50,108 bases of DNA from Mesorhizobium sp. LNHC252B00 (GCF_000502955.1 NZ_AYWO01000007.1:61886-111993); one strand, 5' to 3'; positions 16,390-26,882 are shown, counted from the stretch's first letter. Numbers and translations: made by a program. Notes: a model not told the origin generated them from the sequence alone.

Positions 16390-17658
16390 ATGAAAGCATT
16401 GAAGACACTGCTCGGCGCCGCGCTGGCGTTATCGATCGCCTCAGGCGGCGCGCGGGCCCAGCAGGTGCTGTTCTGGTCGACGCAGGCGCGCCCCGTCGAG
16501 GAAACCCAAAAGATGCGCGACGAGGTGCTGAAGGGTTTTGACGGTGCGGTCGACTATCAGGTCGCCGAGACCGGCCCCTGGCTCACCCGCTTGCAGGCCG
16601 AACTGCAGGCCGGCACCGGCACCATCGGCGTGCTCGGCGGCCTGCATGGTGATTTCTCCAATGTCGGCGCGAACTTTGTCGATCTGTCCGGCGTCGATGT
16701 CGGCGGCGTCAAGGTCAACGAAGCTTACAAGAAGCTTGGCATGCTCGGCACCGGCGAGCAGAAATACCTGCCATGGATGCAGGCCACCTATTTGATGGCG
16801 GCCAACAAGCAGGCCTTGCAATATCTGCCGCAAGGCGTCGATCTCAACACCATCACCTATGACCAGCTGATCGAATGGTCGAAGAACATCGCCGAGAAAA
16901 CCGGCTCGCCGAAATTCGGCTTTCCCGCCGGTCCAAAAGGGCTCAAGCACCGCTTCTTCGAGGGGTTCCTCTACCCGTCCTACACCGGCTCGATGGTGAC
17001 CAAGTTCCGTTCACCGGAAGCCGAGATCGCCTGGAACAAGTTCAAGGAATTGTGGCAATACACCAACCCGAACTCGACCAACTATGCCTTCATGCAGGAG
17101 CCGCTTTTGACCGGCGATGTCTGGGTGGCGTTCGACCATGTCGCGCGGCTTGCCGACGCCTTCAACAAGAAGCCGGATGAGTTCGTTGCCTTTCCGGCGC
17201 CGGCCGGCCCCGCCGGTCGCGGATTCATGCCTGTCGTGGCCGGTGTCGCCATCCCGAAGACCTCGCCCGACATCGACAAGGCCAAGGCGCTGGTCGCCTA
17301 CATGCTGAAGCCGGAAACCCAGATCGCGACACTGAAAGCCACCAATTTCTTCCCGGTCGTCGACGTCAAGCTGCCTGACGACATGCCGGCTTCGGTCAAG
17401 GCCTTCGGTCCGGCGATCACCACCATGACCGGGGCTCCCGATGCTCTGCCGGCACTGCTGCCGATGGGGCTCGGCGATCTCGATGGCAAGTTCAACCAGG
17501 TCTACACCGACAGCTTCGAGCGCATCGTGCTCGGCGGCGAGGACGTGCATGGCGTGCTTGGCGAAGAGGCCACGGCGCTCAAGGGCCTGATCGACCAGGC
17601 CAAGGCGCCGTGCTGGGCACCTGACAAGCCATCCGAGGGGGCTTGCCCGGTCGACTAA
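16390..17658 (+). CDS. Sugar ABC transporter substrate-binding protein (SBP_bac_1)
   Basis: This 422-residue periplasmic receptor has a signal peptide (MKALKTLLGAALALSIASGGARA, cut before QQVLFW). The mature chain has the family 1 layout: VLFWSTQARPVEE near the N-terminus, LPWMQATYLMAANKQAL in the hinge/first lobe, WVAFDHVARLADAF and a C-terminal disulfide-capable pair (APCWAPDKPSEGACPVD). GGAGGA lies 8 bases before the ATG at 16390; the GTG at 16387 is an alternative. It heads a carbohydrate importer operon with two permeases, an ATPase and a glycosidase. The ligand is probably a small glucoside or disaccharide acted on by the glycosidase. Confidence 0.88.
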   Translation: MKALKTLLGAALALSIASGGARAQQVLFWSTQARPVEETQKMRDEVLKGFDGAVDYQVAETGPWLTRLQAELQAGTGTIGVLGGLHGDFSNVGANFVDLSGVDVGGVKVNEAYKKLGMLGTGEQKYLPWMQATYLMAANKQALQYLPQGVDLNTITYDQLIEWSKNIAEKTGSPKFGFPAGPKGLKHRFFEGFLYPSYTGSMVTKFRSPEAEIAWNKFKELWQYTNPNSTNYAFMQEPLLTGDVWVAFDHVARLADAFNKKPDEFVAFPAPAGPAGRGFMPVVAGVAIPKTSPDIDKAKALVAYMLKPETQIATLKATNFFPVVDVKLPDDMPASVKAFGPAITTMTGAPDALPALLPMGLGDLDGKFNQVYTDSFERIVLGGEDVHGVLGEEATALKGLIDQAKAPCWAPDKPSEGACPVD

Positions 17659-17670
17659 ATCCTCCCGAGG

Positions 17671-17703
17671 GGGCGCCCGGAGTTTGTTGCACTCCGGGCG
17701 CCC
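17671..17703 (+). terminator. Strong hairpin after the binding-protein gene (attenuator/mRNA stabiliser)
   Basis: The 13-bp perfect stem GGGCGCCCGGAGT (17671-17683) with ACTCCGGGCGCCC (17691-17703) encloses a 7-base loop, 12 bases after the stop codon. No U-run follows, so complete termination is unlikely. Such hairpins between a binding-protein gene and its permease genes usually protect the upstream mRNA and keep receptor levels above permease levels. Confidence 0.75.
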
Positions 17704-17746
17704 AGACCCGCACCCACATGGCCGCAGCATCGCAAAGGACACCACC

Positions 17747-18592
17747 ATGCATGGCAAGGCTCTGCCCTATCTGTTGCTGATGCCGGCGACCTTGTTCCTC
17801 TGCATCTTCTTCCTTTACCCCTTCGCGCTGGTCGCTTTCGAGGCGGTGACCCGCGACGGCGCCTTCACCCTCGATAATTTTCGCACCATGGCCGGCAGCT
17901 GGAAATTCCCCGCCACGGTTCGCAACACGCTGCTGCTTGCGGCGATCGTCGTGCCGATCCAGCTCGCCATGGCGTTGCTGATGGCAAGCGTGGTGGCGCG
18001 GCTGGAGACCGGACGCAGCGCGGCGCTCTATGTCTTCGCCATTCCGCTCGGCATTTCCGACCTCGCCGCGGGCCTGATCTGGCTCGCTATCTTCGACCAG
18101 TCCGGCTTCCTCAACACGCTGCTCTCCAGCCTTGGCGTCGTCGACACGCCGATCATGTTCCTCGGCTATCAGAGCAAGCTGACCATCTTCATCGCCGTGG
18201 CACTGGCCGAGATCTGGCGTGCCACCGCAATCATGATGGTCATCCTCGTCGCCGGCATGGGCCTGATCCCCAAGGAATACTACGAGGCGGCGGAGGTGTT
18301 TGGCGCCAGCCCATGGCAGCGCTTTGTGCGCATCACGCTGCCATTGCTGCGCCCCAGCCTGCAGACGGCGATTATCCTGCGGGTCATCCTCGCCTTCGAA
18401 GTCTTCGCCGTGGTCGCAGCGCTTGGCGGCACAAATCTGCCGGTGCTGATGGGCGAGACCTACAATTGGCAATTCACGCTGCAGGACCGCAATGTCGCCG
18501 CCGCTTCGGCGCTGCTCATCCTCGCCATCTCGATCGGCTTCACGCTGTTCTTCCTCAGGGTGCTGCGGGTGCCTAAAGAGGCCCGGATATAA
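17747..18592 (+). CDS. Sugar ABC transporter permease (MalF/UgpA type)
   Basis: This 281-residue inner-membrane protein has about six membrane segments, starting with LPYLLLMPATLFLCIFFLYPF (about 5-27). The ATPase-docking EAA loop YYEAAEVFGASPWQRFVRITLPLLRPSL sits in the expected place before the last two helices. The start ATG at 17747 follows AAAGGA. It pairs with the next gene to form the heterodimeric channel. It shows no periplasmic extension of the MalF kind, and its length is normal for the CUT1 family. Confidence 0.9.
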   Translation: MHGKALPYLLLMPATLFLCIFFLYPFALVAFEAVTRDGAFTLDNFRTMAGSWKFPATVRNTLLLAAIVVPIQLAMALLMASVVARLETGRSAALYVFAIPLGISDLAAGLIWLAIFDQSGFLNTLLSSLGVVDTPIMFLGYQSKLTIFIAVALAEIWRATAIMMVILVAGMGLIPKEYYEAAEVFGASPWQRFVRITLPLLRPSLQTAIILRVILAFEVFAVVAALGGTNLPVLMGETYNWQFTLQDRNVAAASALLILAISIGFTLFFLRVLRVPKEARI

Positions 18593-18605
18593 AGGAGGCG
18601 CGGAT

Positions 18606-19451
18606 ATGAGCGCCATCGCCGAAGTACCGGCCACGGCGACCGCCGATGCGCGCAAGGCCGGCGACTGGCTGCTGATCGCCACCGCCATGCTGCTTTGCGT
18701 CTGGGTGCTGCTGCCGATCTATCTCTTGCTCGTCAACGCGCTGTCGGCGCCGGGTGAGGTCACCGCCTTTCCCAAGCGCTTCTTTCCGTCCTTCGATTTT
18801 GGCAGCCTGTCCTTCTTCATCGAATTTGCCGGCGTCGCCAGGGCACTGTGGAACTCGGTCCTCGTCGCCACCCTGACGATGATCCTGTCCATCGGCTTCG
18901 GTGCGCCGGCCGGCTACGCGCTGTCGCGTTTCGCCTTTCCGGGCAAGGAGGCCTTCCGCTTCCTGGTGCTGATGACGCGCGCCTTCCCGTTGCCGCTGCT
19001 GGCATTGCCGCTGGCGGTGATGTTCATCCGCACCGGCCTCGACGACACCGCCATCGGGCTGGCGCTGGTCCATACCACGCTGGCGCTGCCGTTTGCCGTG
19101 CTGATCACCTTCTCGCTGTTCTCGGGCATACCCGTCGAACTCGAAGAGGCAGCCTGGACGCTCGGCTGCACAAGGCTGCAGGCCTTTCGAAAGGTCATCC
19201 TGCCGCTGGCGCTGCCCGGCATCGCGGCCTCGGCGGTGTTTGCCTTCACCATCTCCTGGAACGAGGTGTTTGCCGCCGCCGTGCTCACCATCGAGAACCG
19301 CACGCTGACCGCCTTCCTGCTGCAAAGCGTCGGTGAATCGCCGCTCTATCTCAAATTCGCCGGCGGTGCCGCACTGGTCGTGCCGGCGCTGATCTTCATC
19401 TTCGCCGTTCGAAAATACCTGTTTGCCATGTGGGGGATCGCCAACCGATGA
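18606..19451 (+). CDS. Sugar ABC transporter permease (MalG/UgpE type)
   Basis: This 281-residue second channel subunit has a hydrophilic N-terminus of about 20 residues, then LLIATAMLLCVWVLLPIYLL and five more membrane segments. The docking loop VELEEAAWTLGCTRLQAFRKVILPLALPG is the canonical EAA motif of CUT1 permeases. The start ATG at 18606 has AAAGGAGG upstream, 13 bases after the preceding stop, consistent with one transcript. The C-terminus KYLFAMWGIANR is a usual MalG-type ending. Confidence 0.9.
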   Translation: MSAIAEVPATATADARKAGDWLLIATAMLLCVWVLLPIYLLLVNALSAPGEVTAFPKRFFPSFDFGSLSFFIEFAGVARALWNSVLVATLTMILSIGFGAPAGYALSRFAFPGKEAFRFLVLMTRAFPLPLLALPLAVMFIRTGLDDTAIGLALVHTTLALPFAVLITFSLFSGIPVELEEAAWTLGCTRLQAFRKVILPLALPGIAASAVFAFTISWNEVFAAAVLTIENRTLTAFLLQSVGESPLYLKFAGGAALVVPALIFIFAVRKYLFAMWGIANR

Positions 19452-19472
19452 CGCGAGACGCGGAGACCGCAC

Positions 19473-20513
19473 ATGGCTGAAATCGCGATCAAGGGTGTGG
19501 CCAAGCGCTTCGGCGGCTTCACCGCCCTGCACCAGGTCGACCTCACCATATCAGACCAGGAATTCATGGTGCTGCTCGGCGCCTCGGGTTGCGGCAAGAC
19601 CACCCTGCTGCGCATCGTCGCCGGGCTGGAAACGCCAAGCCAGGGCGAGGTCTGGATTGGCGGCCGCCGCGTTGACCATCTGCCGCCGCGCGACCGCGGC
19701 ATTGCCATGGTGTTCCAGAACTACGCCGTCTTTCCGCACCTGACCGTGTTCGAGAACATCGCCTTCGGCCTCCGCATGAAGAAGTTGCCGCAAGCTGACG
19801 TCGAGCGTCGCGTTAACAGCACCGCCGAACTGATGCATATCGAGCAATTGCTGAAACGCTATTCGGGCCAGCTGTCCGGCGGCCAGCGCCAGCGCGTTGC
19901 CGTCGCCCGTGCGCTCGCCATGGAGCCCGACGTCATCCTGATGGACGAGCCGCTGTCGAACCTCGACGCGCTGCTGCGGCTGGAAATGCGCGCCGAACTC
20001 AAGGGCGTGCTTGCCGCGTCGAAGACCACCACCATTTATGTTACCCACGACCAGGTCGAGGCGATGAGCCTCGCCGACCGCATCGCCGTCATGCATCAAG
20101 GCCGCATCGTCCAGGCCGCGTCGCCGGTCGAGGTCTACCGCAATCCGGCCGCGCGTTTCGTCGGCTCCTTCATCGGCAACCCGCCGATGAATTTTATTCC
20201 GGCAACCAAGGCCAGGAATGGCAGCTGGACCGTTGCCGGACTGACGCTGCCCGGCCCCAAATCGGACAAGCAGAACATAGACTTCGCCATCCGCCCCGAA
20301 GACGTCGGTGCCGGCAGCGAGGGCTTGCATGCCACCGTGCGCGTCATAGAGCCGCTCGGATCACACACGCTGGTCACCTGCGATGTCGAGGGCGGCCTGT
20401 TCCGCGCCATCCTGGACTCGAATGCCGGCGTCCAGGTCGGCGATCACCTGCGGCTCGCGCCCAAACCCGACCGCATCCGCTGGTTCGATCCGGAAACCAC
20501 CAATAGTCTTTGA
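19473..20513 (+). CDS. Sugar ABC transporter ATPase (MalK/UgpC type)
   Basis: This 346-residue ATPase has Walker A GASGCGKTT (about 36-44), the Q-loop QNYAVFPHLT, signature LSGGQRQRVAVARAL, Walker B VILMDEPLSNLDALLR and switch histidine YVTHDQVEAMSLADR. The C-terminal 110 residues form the TOBE/OB domain of the MalK group (FIGNPPMNFIPA, FAIRPEDVG). It powers the two permeases before it and may serve more than one importer, as MalK-type ATPases often do. Confidence 0.92.
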   Translation: MAEIAIKGVAKRFGGFTALHQVDLTISDQEFMVLLGASGCGKTTLLRIVAGLETPSQGEVWIGGRRVDHLPPRDRGIAMVFQNYAVFPHLTVFENIAFGLRMKKLPQADVERRVNSTAELMHIEQLLKRYSGQLSGGQRQRVAVARALAMEPDVILMDEPLSNLDALLRLEMRAELKGVLAASKTTTIYVTHDQVEAMSLADRIAVMHQGRIVQAASPVEVYRNPAARFVGSFIGNPPMNFIPATKARNGSWTVAGLTLPGPKSDKQNIDFAIRPEDVGAGSEGLHATVRVIEPLGSHTLVTCDVEGGLFRAILDSNAGVQVGDHLRLAPKPDRIRWFDPETTNSL

Positions 20514-20534
20514 TACCGAAAGCCCTGAACTCTC

Positions 20535-21812
20535 ATGACTGCTTCTCCCGCCAGTGACATCATCGCCCGCGCCGTCGAGGTGCTGAAAGAGAACGACAAG
20601 GGCGCCTACACCATCCCGACGAAAGGTCTCTATCCGTTCCAGTGGAACTGGGATTCCTGCCTCACAGCGCTCGGTCTGGCCCATTATGACGAGGCCCGCG
20701 CCTGGACCGAGATCGAGACCTTGTTCGCGCACCAATGGCCGGACGGCATGGTGCCGCACATCGTCTTCCATGTCTGGAGCGACGGCTATTTTCCCGGGCC
20801 GGAAGTCTGGCGCACCGGCCGCCCGACGGCCACCTCCGGAATCACCCAGCCGGCTGTTGCAGGTTTTGCCATACGCCGCCTGTTCGACCGGGCCAAGGAC
20901 AAGAAATTTGCTGCGGAGCGGGCCCGCGCCTTGCTGCCGAAGATCGATGCCTGGCACCGCTGGTTCTACGAAAATCGCGACCCTGCGGGCGAGGGACTGG
21001 TCGCCATCATCCACCCGTGGGAGTCCGGCCGCGACAATTCCATCGACTGGGACGAGGCCTTCGACTGCGTGCCGACCGAAGGCGTCGAGCCTTACACGCG
21101 CCGCGACACTTTACACGCCGATCCGGCGCACCGGCCGACGCAAGGCCAGTATGACCGCTACATTTGGCTGTTGCAGCACTTTCGCGGGCTCGGCTGGGAC
21201 AACACCAAATTGCATGACGCCTCGCCATTCCGGGCCGTCGATCCCGGCTTCAACGCCATTTTGGTCCGCTCCTGCGCCGATCTCGCCGATCTGGCACAAT
21301 TGCTGGGCGAAACCGGGATCGCCAGCGCCAATCGTGCCCGCGCCGAAAAGAGCCTGGCGGCGATGGAGCGGCTGTGGAGCGATGCGCACGGCCAGTATCT
21401 CTGCCTCGACCGCGTCACCGGCAGGCTGGTCGACAGCGCCTCCGTCGGCGGCATCCTGCCGGCCTTCGCGGCCATTCCCGGGGCTCGCACCGCTGCGCTG
21501 GCCGCAACCGTCGAACGCCTTGCCGCCAAGGCACGCTACGTCGTCCCGTCGCATGATCCAGACGATCCACGTTTCGACGCCAAGCGCTACTGGCGCGGCC
21601 CGGTCTGGCTGGTGGTCAACTACATGATATCAGACGGCCTCGCCGCCGCCGGCCACAACGACGCGGCACGGCGCATCATGCAATCCAGCCTGGATTTGAT
21701 CCGGGAAAGCGGCTTTGCCGAATATTACGACCCGCTCACCGGCGAGCCGCTCGGCGGCGGCCGCTTCACCTGGACGGCGGCGATGGTGATCGAGTTTTTG
21801 CGCGACGCGTAG
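20535..21812 (+). CDS. GH63-like (alpha/alpha)6 glycosidase, MGH1/glucosylglycerate-hydrolase type
   Basis: This 425-residue protein without a signal peptide would act in the cytoplasm on what the preceding importer brings in. It carries YPFQWNWDSCLTALG near residue 34, HQWPDGMVPHIVF, and HPWESGRDNSIDWDEAF (about 160-176), plus the C-terminal RYWRGPVWLVVNYM. This pattern is typical of mannosylglycerate/glucosylglycerate hydrolases and other GH63-type alpha-glucosidases. Candidate substrates are glucosylglycerate, mannosylglycerate or a disaccharide such as trehalose or kojibiose. The choice is inference. The start ATG lies 22 bases after the ATPase gene, so it is the fifth gene of the operon. 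Confidence 0.8.
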   Translation: MTASPASDIIARAVEVLKENDKGAYTIPTKGLYPFQWNWDSCLTALGLAHYDEARAWTEIETLFAHQWPDGMVPHIVFHVWSDGYFPGPEVWRTGRPTATSGITQPAVAGFAIRRLFDRAKDKKFAAERARALLPKIDAWHRWFYENRDPAGEGLVAIIHPWESGRDNSIDWDEAFDCVPTEGVEPYTRRDTLHADPAHRPTQGQYDRYIWLLQHFRGLGWDNTKLHDASPFRAVDPGFNAILVRSCADLADLAQLLGETGIASANRARAEKSLAAMERLWSDAHGQYLCLDRVTGRLVDSASVGGILPAFAAIPGARTAALAATVERLAAKARYVVPSHDPDDPRFDAKRYWRGPVWLVVNYMISDGLAAAGHNDAARRIMQSSLDLIRESGFAEYYDPLTGEPLGGGRFTWTAAMVIEFLRDA

Positions 21813-21833
21813 GGGCAGCGCCGCCCTCTCTTT

Positions 21834-22000
21834 CCCTTCTCCCCTTGTGGGCCCCTTGTGGGAGAAGGTGGCCGAGCGCAGCTCGGTCGGATGAGGGGTG
21901 TTCCAGAAGACACCGCCGCCTCACTCCGCTGGGCCTCAACCGTCTCGGCGCTGCGCGCCGATCCACCTTCTCCCCTTGTGGGCCCACAAGGGGAGAAGGG
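21834..22000. repeat. Intergenic palindromic repeat, probable bidirectional terminator
   Basis: The outer 20-base arms CCCTTCTCCCCTTGTGGGCC (21834-21853) and their complement (21981-22000) enclose GAGCGCAGCTCGGTCGGATGAG. The right end itself is a perfect 34-bp palindrome, CCTTCTCCCCTTGTGGG followed by CCCACAAGGGGAGAAGG (21966-21999). It sits between the convergent glycosidase and fba genes. It is related to the elements at 170-268 and 48337-48368. Confidence 0.75.
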
Positions 22001-22017
22001 AGAACCGCCAAGGCAGC

Positions 22018-23079
22018 TCACCCAAACTTCGGATCTAGACTGCCCGACTTGTAACGCTTGGCCATTTCCGCGACCGGCAGCGGCTTGATCTTCTGCGCGT
22101 TGCCGGCGGTGCCGAACTGTTCGAAGCGCTCCTTGCAAAGCTTGCGCATCGCGGCCATGGCAGGCGTCAGATATTTGCGCGGATCGAACTCGCTCGGGTT
22201 CTCGGTCAGCACCTTGCGGATGGCTCCGGTCAGCGCCATGCGGTTGTCGGTGTCGATGTTGATCTTGCGCACGCCGTGCTTGATGCCGCGCTGGATCTCC
22301 TCGACCGGGACGCCCCAGGTCGGCTTCATCTGGCCGCCATATTTGTTGATGATCTCCTGCAGATCCTCCGGCACCGAGGACGAGCCGTGCATCACCAGAT
22401 GCATGGTGGGCAGGCGGCGGTGGATTTCCTCGATGACGTTCATGGCCAGCACCGCGCCGTCAGGCTTGCGCGAGAACTTGTAGGCGCCGTGGCTCGTGCC
22501 CATGGCAACCGCCAGCGCATCGACATGGGTATCCCTAGCGAATTCCACCGCTTGTTCCGGATCGGTCAAAAGCTGGTCGTGGCTGATCGCGCCTTCGATG
22601 CCGTGGCCGTCTTCCTGCTCGCCGCCGCCGCTCTCCAGCGATCCGAGCACGCCGATCTCGCCTTCGACGGACACGCCGCCCCAATGCGCCATGTCGACGA
22701 CGCGCTTGGTGATGCCGGAATTGTAGGCGTAGTCGGCAGGCGTCTTGCCGTCTTCCTTCAGCGATCCGTCCATCATGACCGAGGTGAAGCCATACTGGAT
22801 CGCGGTGACGCAGGTGGCCTCGTTGTTGCCATGGTCGAGATGCATGCAGACCGGAATGTCGGGATGGATTTCGACCAGCGCATCGATCAGCTTGGCCAGC
22901 ACAACGTCATTGGCATAGGCCCGCGCGCCGCGGCTTGCCTGCAGGATGACCGGCGATTTGGTCTCCTCGGCGGCCTCCATGATGGCGAGGCCCTGTTCCA
23001 TATTGTTCATGTTGAAGGCGGGTACGCCGTAGCCGTATTCGGCGGCGTGGTCGAGCAATTGTCTCAGTGTTATGCGAGC
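22018..23079 (-). CDS. fba: Class II fructose-1,6-bisphosphate aldolase (CbbA-type)
   Basis: This zinc aldolase interconverts fructose-1,6-bisphosphate with dihydroxyacetone phosphate and glyceraldehyde-3-phosphate. The 353-residue protein begins [27 protein letters not shown] from a GTG at 23079 with GGGAGA upstream. It contains the metal/catalytic segment [26 protein letters not shown], the phosphate-binding MHGSSSVPE and [10 protein letters not shown]. It is the Calvin-cycle-type long form common in rhizobia. It converges on the sugar operon and is separated from it by a terminator-like repeat, so it is independently transcribed. Confidence 0.95.
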   Translation of the reverse strand, partial: ARITLRQLLDHAAEYGYGVPAFNMNNMEQGLAIMEAAEETKSPVILQASRGARAYANDVVLAKLIDALVEIHPDIPVCMHLDHGNNEATCVTAIQYGFTSVMMDGSLKEDGKTPADYAYNSGITKRVVDMAHWGGVSVEGEIGVLGSLESGGGEQEDGHGIEGAISHDQLLTDPEQAVEFARDTHVDALAVAMGTSHGAYKFSRKPDGAVLAMNVIEEIHRRLPTMHLVMHGSSSVPEDLQEIINKYGGQMKPTWGVPVEEIQRGIKHGVRKINIDTDNRMALTGAIRKVLTENPSEFDPRKYLTPAMAAMRKLCKERFEQFGTAGNAQKIKPLPVAEMAKRYKSGSLDPKFG

Positions 23080-23237
23080 CACCCAATAGTCTCCCGTATC
23101 TGGTTTCAAGCGCAACGTCGTCCGACCGGTAGCCGGCCGGCCCTTGATGCTTCTGGCCGGATTTCAGCGGAACCGCAACCTTCACGGTTCTTCTCGATCG
23201 CAATTCTTGTTGCAGGGCTGAAATCCGGGCTCTTTGG

Positions 23238-23930
<693 letters not shown>

Positions 23931-24003
23931 TTTAACGGCTTTGTATGGAAGGGCAGGGGTGCCGCTGTCAACCGGACGAAGAGCCGATGACCAATACAGT
24001 CTG

Positions 24004-25182
24004 TCAAGTGGATCGGCGCCACGCCGCCGCCGACGCCGCAACCAGCATCAGCACTGCTGCGACCGCCGCGCATGTCGCAAAACCAAAGCTGGAATAAAGC
24101 GGCCCGAAGCTGGTGGTGCCGACGAAGACCGCAAGATAGGTTACCGCGCTGTTCAAGCCCATGATCGTGCCGCGGCGCGACGGATCGAGTGCTGACAGAC
24201 GCATCACCAAGACGTTGAGGCCGAAATGATTGGCCAGTCCCCAAACGGCCACCATGGTCAAGGTCAGCCCGAAACTGCCGCTCGTCGCGGCCATTGCGAC
24301 ATAGACGACGGCGACCAGAAGGTAGGCGAATGGCATGACGCGTCGTGCACCCAGCCGATCGATGACGCCGTCGAGGAGAGCAGCGGTGCCGAACCCGATC
24401 CCATAGGCGAGTGCGGCGAGCCCATTGGCGCTGACCGGCTCTCCCAGCCCAACGTGAAGGTGGTCGCCGAGATAGCCATAGACACCATAGAAGGCGGTCA
24501 TGAACGCGGCGCAGGCAATGAGAAGCGGGACGATGCCGGGAATGCCGAGCGCGTCCAGCGGGGTCGGTGCCGGACCGCTTTTCCTGACATCGTTTAGCGA
24601 GGAGAGTGAGAGGCCGGCCAGTGCAAGCACTGCCAGCAGAGCGACTGCTGCGAAGACGGCGCGCCAATGCACGAGATCGGCCAACACCGCCGACAGCGAG
24701 ACGCCGGCCACCATGCTGAGCGTCCATCCGGTCAGCACGACGCCGATCGTGCCGCTCTCCCTGCCCGGTGGAGCGATGGCCGCCGCACTGGCATAGATCG
24801 CCGGCATGGCGATGCCTGCAGCGATGCCCGCCAGCAACTGTGCCGCGACCAGCATGACCACTGTGGGCGCCATTGCACTTGCTACCAGCGCTATCGCCAG
24901 CAACAGCAATGCGCCCTGCAGCATCCGGCGCGCGCCGAGGCGGTCGATGTAGCGGGCCAGGAACAGGGCGCTTGCGGAGGTGCCGAGGCCGAACGCGGCC
25001 GCCGCGATCATCACGGTCGGCACGCTGGTACCGAACGAGGAGGCCACGGCCGGTGCGATCGGACCCAGCACAAGCGAATTCGAGCCGATGACCGCGATGC
25101 ATCCGGTCAGCAGGTAAGCCAGCGCCGGGATCGGCGCGCGAGCGCTAGGCGCCAGAGATGCAACTTGATCTGCGTTCGACAT
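24004..25182 (-). CDS. Major facilitator superfamily exporter (12 membrane segments)
   Basis: This 392-residue MFS protein has two six-helix halves. The A-like motif between helices 2 and 3 reads LARYIDRLGARRMLQ, and its counterpart in the second half is LDGVIDRLGARRVMP. The motif VVLTGWTLSMVAGVSLSAVL in helix 5 resembles the antiporter signature of the drug/arabinose-efflux (DHA1) group. Length and layout fit an exporter of small metabolites or drugs. It is divergent from an Lrp-type regulator with a 48-base gap to the chosen regulator start, which suggests shared control and an amino acid or related compound as substrate (inferred). Confidence 0.87.
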   Translation of the reverse strand: MSNADQVASLAPSARAPIPALAYLLTGCIAVIGSNSLVLGPIAPAVASSFGTSVPTVMIAAAAFGLGTSASALFLARYIDRLGARRMLQGALLLLAIALVASAMAPTVVMLVAAQLLAGIAAGIAMPAIYASAAAIAPPGRESGTIGVVLTGWTLSMVAGVSLSAVLADLVHWRAVFAAVALLAVLALAGLSLSSLNDVRKSGPAPTPLDALGIPGIVPLLIACAAFMTAFYGVYGYLGDHLHVGLGEPVSANGLAALAYGIGFGTAALLDGVIDRLGARRVMPFAYLLVAVVYVAMAATSGSFGLTLTMVAVWGLANHFGLNVLVMRLSALDPSRRGTIMGLNSAVTYLAVFVGTTSFGPLYSSFGFATCAAVAAVLMLVAASAAAWRRST

Positions 25183-25230
25183 ATCGTCATGATCGCCGTA
25201 TTTTATTCAGCTGCAATCGGGAAATTGGCC

Positions 25231-25770
25231 ATGGATGAAGAAACAGATGGTATTCCGCAGAACAAGGCTGCGACCCGCGACCTCGACGCGATAGACCGAA
25301 GAATATTAGGCGTCCTGGTCGATGACGCCACGATCAGCTACGCCGAACTGGGCGATCGCGTGGGCTTGTCGCCTCCTGCCGCGCATGAGCGGGTCAAACG
25401 CCTTCGGCGCAGCGGCGCCATCCGCAACACCGCGGCAATCATCGATCCCCGGGCGGTAAAAAAGCCTTTGCTTGCCTTTGTCCATATCGACACCAAAGGC
25501 TGGGGAAAAACCCCGGAGCTGATGGCGGTTTCGGAGTATCCGGAGGTCGAGGAGATCCATTCGGTTGCCGGCGACAGCTGCATGCTGCTCAAGGTGCGCA
25601 CCGAAGACACCAGGGCACTCGAAGGACTGCTGTCGCGCCTTTACGAGACGCCTGGTGTCACCTCGACCCGCAGCTATGTGGTGCTGTCTACCTATCTCGA
25701 GCGGCCGGTGCAGCCCGGCACCACCACCGAGTGGCCAACGCCAAGGCATATGGCCAAGCCGCTGTATTGA
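25231..25770 (+). CDS. Lrp/AsnC-family transcriptional regulator
   Basis: This 179-residue protein has an N-terminal winged helix (LDAIDRRILGVLVDDATISYAELGDRVGLSPPAAHERVKRLRRSGAI is the classical Lrp start, here after a short tail) and a RAM ligand-binding domain from about residue 80 (LLAFVHIDTKG to VLSTYLE). The RAM part ends with an extended tail of about 20 residues. I use the ATG at 25231; an ATG near 25189 would add 14 residues. It is transcribed away from the MFS exporter and probably controls it in response to an amino acid, a common pairing. Confidence 0.88.
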   Translation: MDEETDGIPQNKAATRDLDAIDRRILGVLVDDATISYAELGDRVGLSPPAAHERVKRLRRSGAIRNTAAIIDPRAVKKPLLAFVHIDTKGWGKTPELMAVSEYPEVEEIHSVAGDSCMLLKVRTEDTRALEGLLSRLYETPGVTSTRSYVVLSTYLERPVQPGTTTEWPTPRHMAKPLY

Positions 25771-25787
25771 GGTTCGACGGTCGGCTC

Positions 25788-26882
25788 CTAACCACGCTCG
25801 GGAAACAGCGCCTGCAGGCCTTCGCGCGACGCCTTGGCGATGCCACGCTCGGTGATCAGGCCGGTCACCAGCCGCGCCGGCGTCACGTCGAAAGCCGGGT
25901 TCGCTGCGGGCGTCGTCGCCGGCGAAATGCGCACCTGGGCAATCTCGCCGCTGGCGGTCTTGCCCCAGACCAGCGACACCTCGTCGGAAGAGCGTTGCTC
26001 GATCGGGATCTCGGCCAGACCGTCATGCACCGTCCAGTCGATGGTCGGCGACGGCAGCGCGACATAGAAAGGCACATCATTGTCGGCGGCGGCTAACGCC
26101 TTGAGATAGGTACCGATCTTGTTGCAGACATCACCACTGGCAGTCGTGCGGTCGGTGCCGACGATGACCATGTCGATTGAGCCGCGCTGCATCAGATGGC
26201 CGCCGGCATTGTCGACGATCAGCGTGTGCGGCACGCCGTGGCCGGCCATCTCCCATGCGGTCAGCTGGGCGCCCTGGTTGCGTGGCCGCGTCTCATCGAC
26301 ATAGACGTGGACCGGAATGCCAGCCTCGGTGGCTAGGTAGATCGGCGCGGTGGCGGTGCCGTAGTCGACGGTGGCCAGCCAGCCGGCATTGCAGTGGGTC
26401 AGGATGTTGACCGGTTCGCCCTGCTGCTTGCGCGCCGCGATCGCCTTGATGATGGCGAGGCCGTTCTCGCCGATGGCCCGGTTGAGGCCTACATCCTCGT
26501 CGGCGATTTCACCGGCGCGTCGGTAGGCTGCTTCGGCGCGTTGCTCTGCTGGCAATGGCCGCAGGAAGCGCCGCATCTCGTCCAGCGCCCAGCGCAGATT
26601 GATGGCGGTCGGGCGCGTCTCGTGCAACGTCTCCCACGCGGCATCGAGCGCCGCATCGGAGGGATCGTCGGCCATCTGCATGGCGACGCCATAGGCAGCG
26701 GTGACGCCGATCAGCGGCGCGCCGCGCACCCACATGTCGCGGATCGCGGTGGCGATGCCGTCAACCGTGCCGATCGTCTCGATGCGGAAATCATGCGGCA
26801 GCCAGCGCTGGTCGATGATCTCCACCGAACGCCCGTCGCCGCTCAGCCAGATGGTGCGATAGTGGCGGTCGCCGACGTTCAA
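25788..26882 (-). CDS. mtnA: S-methyl-5-thioribose-1-phosphate isomerase
   Basis: MtnA converts methylthioribose-1-phosphate to methylthioribulose-1-phosphate in methionine salvage. The 364-residue protein has the catalytic cysteine at 164 ([10 protein letters not shown]) and the catalytic aspartate at 244 ([18 protein letters not shown]). Family segments [23 protein letters not shown] and the C-terminal NPAFDVTPA are all present. Translation appears to start at a TTG (26882) overlapping the mtnK stop by four bases (TTGA). It therefore depends on translational coupling to mtnK, the enzyme that makes its substrate. Confidence 0.95.
   Translation of the reverse strand: MNVGDRHYRTIWLSGDGRSVEIIDQRWLPHDFRIETIGTVDGIATAIRDMWVRGAPLIGVTAAYGVAMQMADDPSDAALDAAWETLHETRPTAINLRWALDEMRRFLRPLPAEQRAEAAYRRAGEIADEDVGLNRAIGENGLAIIKAIAARKQQGEPVNILTHCNAGWLATVDYGTATAPIYLATEAGIPVHVYVDETRPRNQGAQLTAWEMAGHGVPHTLIVDNAGGHLMQRGSIDMVIVGTDRTTASGDVCNKIGTYLKALAAADNDVPFYVALPSPTIDWTVHDGLAEIPIEQRSSDEVSLVWGKTASGEIAQVRISPATTPAANPAFDVTPARLVTGLITERGIAKASREGLQALFPERG

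Noticed and set aside
21834..22000. CRISPR-like repeats
   Set aside because: The repeated units are inverted, not evenly spaced direct repeats with unique spacers.
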